DNA of 17,952 bases. It comes from Candidatus Omnitrophota bacterium. GTDB lineage: Bacteria > Omnitrophota > Gorgyraeia > Aquiviventales > Aquiviventaceae. Position 1 is the first letter of the stretch. Every line of letters begins with the position of its first letter. Of this stretch, positions 8,701-16,600 are shown in pieces. The position numbers and the translations under genes were made by a program. The notes under the pieces are model-generated. The model had not been told where the DNA came from and made no database searches. It saw nothing but the letters and a program-made list of their open reading frames with translations. The DNA is taken from positions 1-17,952 of the forward strand of contig JACPSQ010000090.1 in assembly GCA_016193195.1 (NCBI GenBank). The letters are read 5' to 3'.

Positions 8701-10491
8701 CCAGGTCGGACTGCGCACGTGCCGCGCCGTCCACACGAGAGCCGCCAAGCCCGCGAGCGCGACGGCCGGCACGATGACCCACGGCGAGGCCACCACCCCA
8801 CCTAGCACCGCGAGCCAGCCGGTGCCCTGCTCTGCGATTTTCGCGAGGAACTCCGGCGTGCCGCTGATGCCCAACTTCGGGAGCGTCAGATCACCCAAGA
8901 CGCCCAGCACGGTGAGCCCGAGGAGCAGGCCAAGGAATAGAGCTTTTTCTCCAGAGAACCAGCGATGGATGACTCGCCTGATGCTTCGTCCAGCTTGGGA
9001 AATCCAAAGCATCTTGATGAACGCAAAGAAGAACACCCCATCACCAACGTAACCAAAGAGATCGCTTAACGTAAGCCCGAGATCGGCCGACACACCGACA
9101 GGAATAAACACAAAATTTGCCCCCCCTCCTCTGTTGAATATGCTGAACCAATTGCTGAGCGTTGCAGCTGACGACAGCAGGAGGCCAAGTGCCATTAGCG
9201 CCGAGGTATCCCGGAAGGGCCTACCCAATAGAAAACCCTGATGAGAAATACGCCGTGCTGCAATCGTGCTTAATGCAAACGCCATCGCTATCCGTAGTGC
9301 CTCCATGAGAGGAGCTTTCCAACCAAACGATGTGAGGTTGACTACAGCCACATGATGAAACGAGTAGGGTACCCAACCGGTGTTGAGGATGAACAGTTGA
9401 GATGCTTGGTCAATCAACACGCTGAGCAATGCGGTTCCCCCCAGGATAGCGGACACGGGCCACGACTTTCTCACCCTCGGCGCGTGTTTGCCTGTCACAT
9501 TTCCAAAGACAGAAGAAAGCGCGCTCATCACAGGCGCAACCTCATGCGGGCTCGGCGCCGCACCCATCAAGAGCGGCACCAGGAGCAGGACTCCCGCGGC
9601 GCGCGCCACCCGAGAGGCTGCAAGCCCTCGTACCCGCTCCCAGAGCTTCGGTGTGCCGAACTCTCGCTCGATGACCTCGGCGATGGGCGTGCTCACACGC
9701 TTGGAGTCAACCTGATGTGTCGCCACCCCGGTGGAGACCGGAGGCGCCATCGGGACCTCGGAGCGGCGCGACGGGGCCAGGCTGAGGCGCAGGCGAATCG
9801 TCCCCTGCGACGGGACCTTGCCCTTGACCAGGCCGATCGTCACGGAGTGTAGACCATCGGGATGGCGCTGGGGGTTGACGGAAAGGGTCGTGGTGCCAGC
9901 TCGAACGTGGAAGACCTCGACATCGTTAAGCTTGACCTCCAGGCCTGTAGGTCTGGCGGGCCCTTCCACCTCCATGCGCACCTGGCCCCCGGCTGGAAGC
10001 GGGCTCGGCAACCCGAGGACCGTGCCGGACCAAGGACCACTGAGGTCGTAGTCCAGCGTGATCCAGCCATCCGGCGCCACCGTGATGTCGAGCTTGCGGA
10101 TATTCTCCTGGGCCCACCGACGGTTCATCAGCTCCACGGCATCGGGCATCAGCACCTGGTCGCCTCGGGCTGGGGCTGCGGGCTTGGGTGGCGCCTCGCG
10201 GCCTGGCGGCGCTGTTGGCGCAGGCGTCGGCGGGGCGACCGGTTCTCGCACCGGCGGAGCTGGGATCACCCGCTCCGCGGGACGTGCCGGTCTTCCCGTC
10301 CCGGGGTCTGTTTGATGAAGCTGAATGTCTTTCAGGTGGAACCGGCCACTCGGCCGGGTCGTCGAAACCGCCACATAGTTCAACTCGATCCCTTGTTCTC
10401 TGGCGACCCTGAGGTCCACAGCCAACACGAGTCGCTTCCACTTCCCGTCGGGACTGACCGCCACGCCTGGGTCGTTCGTATTGACCCTCAC
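5773..10491 (-). CDS. Giant multidomain protein: LspA-like, metallopeptidase-like and ChaN/TIKI-like domains; C-terminus frameshifted
   Basis: 1572 codons with a GTG start. Domains: beta-domain end (1-60); Pro/Ala linker (60-115); beta-domain (about 125-240) ending RRSEVPMA; signal-peptidase-II-like membrane region (about 340-490) with IDQASQ (D361) and LSDLFGY (D477); membrane anchor with GTPEFL and RHVRSPT (about 540-630); proline-rich linker; helical region; HEIRH (H877, H881) with downstream EEDAQLYGYW (E918/E919), a putative zinc metallopeptidase; second RRSEVPMA hinge; about three helices including VVSRRQFIGLGIAGG (S1147); and a ChaN/EreA/TIKI-like domain (about 1190-1430) with VLVLGESHG (G1216), VIEVDE and YAGNRHA (H1373). 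Another GTPEFL anchor follows. The last 46 or so residues are out of the ancestral frame because of a 16-bp duplication, and the ORF ends at TAG 5775-5773. The start is doubtful: it lies nine bases after an in-frame TGA that interrupts what looks like one beta-domain. Confidence 0.75.
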   Translation of the reverse strand: MRVNTNDPGVAVSPDGKWKRLVLAVDLRVAREQGIELNYVAVSTTRPSGRFHLKDIQLHQTDPGTGRPARPAERVIPAPPVREPVAPPTPAPTAPPGREAPPKPAAPARGDQVLMPDAVELMNRRWAQENIRKLDITVAPDGWITLDYDLSGPWSGTVLGLPSPLPAGGQVRMEVEGPARPTGLEVKLNDVEVFHVRAGTTTLSVNPQRHPDGLHSVTIGLVKGKVPSQGTIRLRLSLAPSRRSEVPMAPPVSTGVATHQVDSKRVSTPIAEVIEREFGTPKLWERVRGLAASRVARAAGVLLLVPLLMGAAPSPHEVAPVMSALSSVFGNVTGKHAPRVRKSWPVSAILGGTALLSVLIDQASQLFILNTGWVPYSFHHVAVVNLTSFGWKAPLMEALRIAMAFALSTIAARRISHQGFLLGRPFRDTSALMALGLLLSSAATLSNWFSIFNRGGGANFVFIPVGVSADLGLTLSDLFGYVGDGVFFFAFIKMLWISQAGRSIRRVIHRWFSGEKALFLGLLLGLTVLGVLGDLTLPKLGISGTPEFLAKIAEQGTGWLAVLGGVVASPWVIVPAVALAGLAALVWTARHVRSPTWQKALIIPALLVSLASSFVPSGVRAQPVVRVHAAEVVETQLTPRGQQVKERPTPLSTTLPSLPNEPLPPISFTPPQAPTAPLAAPPSTKGLIERLKDWWYQRQLRELKELTMRLDPGVQTANSINDIRPFLQRHQELLRRMGYSREQLASRMRLGDVQTELFVKHGLIVLGEPLASDLQFIRQLFENLPAQDKEAHRVRYLIFGAFPTEADIPFGAHILEGFPHVGAFAYTYRLGAAWDRDLRNPDKWVNVELESHRNILAEQAWSWLVIKPGRMLTIGAHEIRHDLQLREPAFVAALQALHARSTDAKDFIDYRTRENVFEEDAQLYGYWINGTEEMLRMVQAKDSALLRQKVLLMGWHKFIQVSPTQDGRVAAVSLYKNGQKVREVRVLLSGTQELTFKLLWDAVFPVEKHSEAPQREAPPPRRSEVPMAPPVSTWVATHQVDSKRVNTPIAEVIQREFGGPTLLERVRGALPSTTMFFQIVGSVLYLSVASSVGSLLLGGTPDVTTAVLGFQVPYLSQWIAQLWGQGAMGQAALVGFLFLPLVGLVVSRRQFIGLGIAGGTAAGLGWLDYRLFGHRVSRAPPSQREVVDYLRTHADFDTTRVLVNEFGRGVQVLVLGESHGAVEHKQQAVALINAMRDKGLTDFVIEVDEQHQGFLDAFVRMRGATLDQKSLDRIDEKLLDSFLFVDLPVHLPKAAREAHKRMLKAARAAGLQMTAFDPRTRHDGLPGSGDPDGYVVNRRGERVLVEKGMAKHVTDILAKRPHAKVLVYAGNRHAAAGVVDYGKARVPSAGRFLKRALGDKVSLVVQETYGSRGRSQDLIASAATDSELAGRTFAVKITPDAPFYHHGLYKERREDVRPSHTYSGIDLYLGHSRVSTERRSGLPLAQTVIKGLLGAFLIPALGITGTPEFLAQMTGQGTPWLAASLARGVPRLRSGRRPERSRMDGAGWVGDHVGDDTHGRPVGNAAVDGGTD
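5860..5910. repeat. 51-bp palindromic element, copy B
   Basis: Identical by eye to copies at 67-117 and 12503-12553. Because of the tandem duplication that begins within its right end, this copy is read out of frame, as RLRSGRRPERSR. Such strings recur in environmental proteins where this kind of palindrome is translated in other frames. Confidence 0.85.
5901..5932. repeat. 16-bp tandem duplication causing a frameshift
   Basis: GAGGGACGCCGCGAGC occurs at 5901-5916 and again, exactly, at 5917-5932. Copies A and C of the surrounding module have one unit. Sixteen is not a multiple of three, so the minus-strand frame changes from WLAASLDFAR to WLAASLARGV, and translation ends at 5773. With one unit the ORF continues without a stop to the left edge. 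Confidence 0.9.
7344..7433. repeat. RRSEVPMA hinge repeat, copy 1 (partner 9681-9770)
   Basis: About 90 bp with three mismatches by eye against 9681-9770. It encodes RRSEVPMAPPVST, ATHQVDSKRV and TPIAEVI, a hinge joining a soluble domain to the next membrane segment within the same ORF. Confidence 0.85.
8711..8802. repeat. 92-bp membrane-module repeat without palindromic insertion
   Basis: Identical by eye to 12404-12495. It encodes LGGVVASPWVIVPAVALAGL and then AALVWTARHVRS, a transmembrane helix followed by a basic stretch. The two copies lie in different domains contexts 3.7 kb apart, which suggests recent duplication or gene conversion of the anchor only. Confidence 0.9.
8801..8818. other. 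Uninserted site for the palindromic element
   Basis: This module copy reads W-L-A-V-L-G-G across the place where the other three copies carry 17 extra codons. The junction lies between 8809 and 8810. Flanks match on both sides (CCACC.AGC.CC, then GCGAGCCAG). In the filled copies CGCC borders both ends of the insertion, so a target duplication of about four bases is possible. Confidence 0.8.
9681..9770. repeat. RRSEVPMA hinge repeat, copy 2 (partner 7344-7433)
   Basis: Encodes RRSEVPMAPPVST, ATHQVDSKRV and TPIAEVI just before the LspA-like membrane region. A shorter diverged version, RRSEVPMGPSVTS, stands at about 4060-4010 before the GH2 domain. Confidence 0.85.
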
Positions 10492-10626
10492 CCGTCGGGC
10501 TCACTCCACCTTGCTGGCCTTCAGCTCAATTTCCCACGATTCACCTTTCAGATCGGTCGGGACCCAGAATGAAATGAAGTTGGCTTCCGCTACCGGGAAT
10601 GGCTTGATCAGCGTCCCCAGCCAGGC
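10492..10626 (-). other. Coding-like segment between two in-frame stops
   Basis: The minus strand stays in the same frame as both flanking ORFs. Between TAG (10629-10627) and TGA (10503-10501) lie 41 codons that read like the first half of a beta-domain (LIKPFPVAEANFISFWVPTD and ESWEIELKASKVE). The second half (VRVNTNDPG, KWKRLVLAVDLR) follows directly after the TGA. The whole looks like one domain cut by nonsense codons and not like an intergenic spacer. I see no promoter or hairpin terminator in it. Confidence 0.6.
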
Positions 10627-13600
10627 CTACCGGTTGTCCCTGCTGCTCCGATAGTCCGCGACGATCTCGCCCCCACGCATGGCGCATTTTTGTCCTGGCT
10701 CGACGATCCACTGTTCGTATCCTGTCGGAACGCTGACGTTCTCCCCGTGCCAATGGCCCCGTTCTAATCGGTCCGAAATGCTCACGCTCTCCGCCGGCAT
10801 CTTTTTCTCGACACGCAGCGCCACCGAGAAGTCCTTCTTGTCAGGAGGCGGCGGGATATCCTCCGGCCTGACCGCGCGAAACGCGGGCTGGGAGGTTCGT
10901 TGGAGGATGCGCTCAGCGTGCAAGTCAAAGGCTCGAACCAACTCGCCCTCGTTTAACCCGTACCGATGCCTGAGATACGCCGCGATCCCGTCATTCACCC
11001 CGCCAGGCAGCCCATTCGCCACCAGATACCACTCACCCAGCGCATTCGCCGTCGAGAAGGTGTTGTCTGCGGTGTGCATGGCTGAGGCGCCTTCTTTTCT
11101 GGTAAACGAGGTCACCGGCCCATATCGTTGAATGACCCCAGGCTGCTGGAAGAGATACCCCACCCACACAGCCATGCTGGGGTCAATCAGGGCTAACAAG
11201 GCTGTCCCGTAGGGGGTGGCCATGAATTCCTCATTAATCTTGTCAAGGATGCGACCTCCCCGACCGATCCGGTTGAGGTCAATGCCGCCTTGGCTGTACT
11301 GGCCATTCGGGTGGTACTCGGTCGCCGCAAATCCCGGCATGTTGTTGTCCCGCGCATGCTGCGCATGGAGGTAGAGGTAGTTTAAGAAGAGAGGCCCAAG
11401 CTTGGATTTCATGAGCGTCTTATGGAGGTACTGTAAGTACCACAGCTCGTGCGCAGAAAAGATATACCCCTGCGGCATGTCGATGGGGCCTTTGGGCGAG
11501 TTGTACACAAACGTGTGGTTCGGAAATTGGAGCCAGGCGGCAGTCGTGATCTTCTTCGTCCAGAGGGCCCACAGATGCGGAATGGCCCATTCCGTCCAGA
11601 GGGTGGCATGGCCCGGCTTCTCAAGACCCCGGTTCTCGTCAAAGCTCCATTCGGCAAACAAGAGGCCGGTTCTGGGATCCACAAGCTTGCCGTAATCCTG
11701 GTGGTCCAGCAGTTCAACCGCCTTGTCCCGCACTTGCCGCTCCAACGTCCCTGGCGCGGCGTTCCAGAGCGCTCCGGCCACCGCCGCCAGGGCCATCGTC
11801 AACTGCCCGTTATCCAGCGACGGCACCATGCGCCGGCCCGCGTATTTCGTCAGGCGACGGGATCCGTCATCCACATACCGCTGCCACGGGAAGAGGCCGC
11901 CATGCACCTCACGACCTTCATAGTCTTTCTGGAACCTCCGGAGCGAGCCGAGCTCTCTGAGCATCAACCGCAACGCCTGCTCGCGACTCACGTTCACCTG
12001 ACTCAACAGCGGATTGCCCTGGGCCAGGTGCAGCAGGAAGGGCAGGTACACGCCGTCTTTTGAGGGAGCGCCGTAATTGGCGGGATTGCCGATCATGTGG
12101 CCGGTCTTCGGATTGATTTGGACGGAATCTTGAGGCGCTCCGGTTGGCCCGTGAACCCCAACAGTTGTCAGATACGCGCCGATGCCCGCCAAGGATCTCT
12201 GAATGGCTGCAACCGTCTCAGGGCTGGGGCGAGATGGCGTGGCCACTGGCTGCGCGGCAACTGGGGCTGGGGCAAGCTGGGCGACGATGGGGGTGGGCTG
12301 TTGCGCCCGTGCGGCGGAAGGCAAGACACCCTGTGGAAGGAGGGACGTGGCAAAGCTTAGGAGCACAGCGATGACAGCACTGTTCCGCAGCGCCTGGGTC
12401 GGGCTGCGCACGTGCCGCGCCGTCCACACGAGAGCCGCCAAGCCCGCGAGCGCGACGGCCGGCACGATGACCCACGGCGAGGCCACCACCCCACCCAGCG
12501 CCGTCCATTCGACTGCGCTCAGGACGGCGTCCCGAGCGAAGTCGAGGGACGCCGCGAGCCAGGGAGTCCCCTGTCCCGCCAACTGCGCGAGGAACTCCGG
12601 CGTGCCGCCGATCGCGGGGAGGGCAGATACCAACAGGGCGGTGAGGGTGAGCCCCGCAATGCGCAGCCCTCGCATCAGCCCGGAGGGCAGTGAGGCTCCA
12701 CGCTGAGCCTCGGTGCGCTGCTCGGCGGCTGATGCCGCTGCTGGTTGTGTGGTGGGTTTCTCCAAGACCGGTGCATACTTGCGAATGCCTGATACGATTA
12801 TCGCCTCAGCTTCTTCTGATGTGCTCCCCTCAGCAAGCAACCGGAGATATCGCCATGCGTTTAACCGGTTCCCGGTACGCTCGCCTAACCCCCAGGCTTG
12901 CCTGGCTAATTCCCACCTCCGAGACTCTCCTGCGAGGGATAAGGTTCCCCCGTGCCGATCAAAGAAGACCTCCTGAGCTCGAAGTAAGCCCATCGCTCCA
13001 ATTACTTCGTGATCGGCCTTTGGAAATAGGACGTGCGCGGTTTCATGCACAATCATACTTTCGTTCGGGTACTCCGGTGCAAAGAATAGCTGGTCGTTGA
13101 CGGGATCAGCGAAGCCAGCACCGATCGCAGGCAACCTCATGGCCTGTAGTGGAAGAACGACGAATAGCACAAACCCAACCGAAAGACTTAGTGTTGAAAC
13201 CCATTGCCATATCCTTTTTTTCGTCCTCGCAAGTCCAACTCCCCCAGCTACCCCCGCAGCCATGAGCAACACTGAAAGCCCTATCCCATACAGGAACGAG
13301 GCTCCGTGGAGGAGTACGTTGAGCGCGGTAAGCGGATAAATGTCATGCAATCGCCTCATTTCTTCTGGCAAGAGGTCGGGTCTGGTCCGTTGTATCAGTA
13401 GCTCCTGTTCTTCGAGGATTGTCTTCGCCTGTTCCTCGGTAAACCCTCGTTGGACGAGTTGATCGACAACTGTTGCCAACGGCTTTTGTATCCCTGCCTG
13501 TTTCTCGGCCAATCCTCTGACCCCACCTTCCGGCGTGACGGCTCGCGGTCCTGCCGCAACCACTGGTCGTGCGTCCACCTGTTCGTTGGTCGCCTGGAGG

Positions 13601-16600
13601 GCAGCGGGGGTGGCGGCCCACGGTGAGGTTGGCGCTAAGAGCCCTGCAACGAGCGCCCAGGCGCTGAGCCATTTGACCCAAGCACGCCTGGAGGATGGCT
13701 GTTGAGTCGAACTGGGGCGAGCGGCGGCGGCCCCTACGGCTACGCCTCCGGGACTCCCTCCCTCGGCTTTGCCTCGGTCAGTCGCGGGCGGCTCGCTTGC
13801 GTGATCGAGGTGGGCACGCAAGGTGTCGTAGGTCACAGGGCCGGCAGCTTGGGTCTGGGCGATGAGCGTCCCCAAGGCGTCGATGACCTCTTCGGAGAAG
13901 CCGGCCTCGCGCAACTGCTCGGTGAGCCACGCGCTCGAGTGCGTGGCGAGGTGCTCAATCGTCAGGGCTCGCGTGCGCCACGACGGACTAAAGAGCGGCC
14001 GGTCGTCGTAGGTGACACGGCCTGCCTTGATCGCTTCTAACAGGTTCTGGAGCGAAGAGGCAAGTGTTGGCTCAAGGCTGGTGACTGACTCAGCGACTTC
14101 AGTCTGCGTCTGCCCGCGGTCAACAGGCTCCGCGACCGATGGTTGGGCGGCCTGTCCGATCGCGCGCTCCTGCGCTTGCCGTGCCCGGTCGAGTCGGTCC
14201 TTGGCGGAGCGCACGCGCTGGTCGGCTTCGCGTCTTGCCTCGCGGCTGTCTGCCCGCTCGGCTCGAACCAAGGCCTGCTGATACTGTCGCTCGGCGAGCT
14301 GGATGGTAGCGCTGGTACGAGTGAGACGGCTGGTGGATTGCGCCGGGACCTTATCGATCCCAAAGCCGACGAGGAACGGACTCTTGCCGAGCGCGGCAGG
14401 TCCAAAGTCGATCACACGGTTGGGACTCGGCGGGAGGAGAATCGTCAGCACATCCAGTTGCGTCAGGTCGATGAGGTCCCGAACCTGTTGAAGCGGCAGC
14501 GCGATGACTCGCACATCGTTTCGACCACCCAGCGAGGCGGTAAACGTCGCCTGCCGTCCCGCACGATCTTTGAGCTGAATCGTGAGAGGACCGGGCAACA
14601 GGCCATACTGATCCAGCACGGAGAACATGAATTCGTCCGTCGGATTGGATGGGAAGGGCCGGGGAGTTGAGAAATCTTGACCCGGGGCGAACTGAAGGAA
14701 GAGCCCCACCTCTCTCGGGGTCCCCGGCCCGATCGTCGCGGTGAGCTCCAGGGCCCGGTAGGGGGAAAAGAGGGTGCGGTTGCCTTCGACCACCGAGGTC
14801 CCGGGTGGCCCAACGCTCCCGACGCCTAGCACGGGGATCAGTTGACCCGACGAGGGGTCGAGGACCTGTGTCACCGGCACCTTCACAAACGTCAAGGGGA
14901 TTCCAGTGGGATGGGAATCCAAGATCCGCGCCGGGATGGGTGCAAATGGAATCCCGTTGTCGGCTAGGGCCCTGGCGGTCAGGAGGCCGCCCAACTTGAG
15001 CGAGCCTGAACCGGTAAATGGCAGGATCACCAGTTCCTTTAAGCGGCTGCGGTTGAGGTTCGGGAATTGCTTGAGATCCAACGGGTGCACGCGGTCGGCT
15101 GGATCGCCCGGTTGCGCCGGAACGTAGAAGACCGCCTGCTGACCCGCCTCGTCAGTGACGATGACCTGGACCAGCGGCGCTGTCGCCTGGGTGCAGGCGC
15201 CGCAGGCGATCGGGAGGTTGATGACGCCGTTGTTGCCGGCGATCGCCTCGCGATCGAGCTCTCCCAGCTTCAGGAGCAACCCCTCAACGCCGCCGGCACG
15301 GGTGTAGTGAAGCTCAACGGCAACCTGGCCGGTTGGGCTCATCATTGGCGTCAGGCGCGCATCGCCCAGTTGCACGATGGAGCCGAGCCGTCTCGACGGA
15401 TCAGAGGCATCAGGCACCGGTGGTCGCAACTGGAAGGTGGTCGGCGTCTGGCGCGTGCCTGCAGGCAGCGTCAGCCAGTTGAACCCGTCAAAGAGGAACC
15501 GGCCGCTGGTCGCGTCGGGGTCGTTGAAGTCGGCGGTGACGCCAACGACCTTGGAGCGATCGATGCGATCCCATGGGAGCGTCACGGTGTGCCAGATGAT
15601 CCTGCCTGACTGCGGATCAGAGGACTGGGGCAGTTGGACCCTGAAGCTGTGTTCTGCGCCCCCCTCCAGCGCGATCTTGACGGTGAAGAACGGCACCCTT
15701 CCCTCAGGTCCGGCCAACCCGGCGGCATAGAAGACATCGAACGGCTGCTGGCTGAGATCCTGCGGCGTCGTGCCGAAGGGGAAGATCCAGGCAGCGGGTT
15801 GATTGGGTCGCCGATCATAGCTGAGCTGAAGCGGAAGAGTGCCGGGACGCCTGGCAAAGCGCGCATCAGCAAATGTCAGCCCCATCCCCTCGCCTAAGTT
15901 CCTTGCGCCAGTCACCGGCAGCAGGGTCGGCGTGCCGCCATCATCCGGGCCGACGATGACGGGAAAGGTCCCGGGGGGAAGCTGCTCCGTCCCCACCCCA
16001 TAGACCGAGACGGTGCCGCGGGGGGTTGTGACCGCGGGTTGCAAGGTCAGGTCGCGCGGGTCAGGACGTTTGAACACGGTGGGCGCGACCTCCCGGACGT
16101 CGTCCAGCGCAAACCCCGGCCTGGCTTGCCGGATCTGAGCGAGCGGGGCGATGACCGCGACCGGCTGTCCGACCAATGCAGCCGGGATCTCAATTGCAAA
16201 GGGCGCCGGGTTCCCCAGCCCGTCTTTCAGCTCTCCCTGGAAGACCCGGGTGCTCCCAGGCGGCACCAGGACAGCGAACACGAGGGCCGGCTCCGTACGG
16301 ACGCGCCCGGAGCGATCCGTGAACGTGACCGGCGGCAACCGGGTGAAATCCCGCTGCGGCCCAGGGGCCAGGGGGAACGCGGCCCCCACGGCATCCACAT
16401 CCGGCGACGTGAGATCGTACGTCACGTCCATGGCCGTGGGGACATCGGCGCGCCGGCGCACCTGGATGATCCCGGCGGGGCTGTTGAGCGGCTGGAACGG
16501 AATCGGGCTCAAGGTCTGCAGCACCGTCACGGGCGGGCTCAGCGCGCCTGGCTCCCCAGCAACCGGGACCACGAGGGCGGACGCCGTGCCCGGTGGTGGC

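Noticed and set aside
10501..10629. Alternative genetic code with reassigned TAG or TGA
   Set aside because: Only these two in-frame stops occur in almost 6,000 codons of giant frame, so general reassignment is unlikely. Local recoding remains possible and is listed as a finding.
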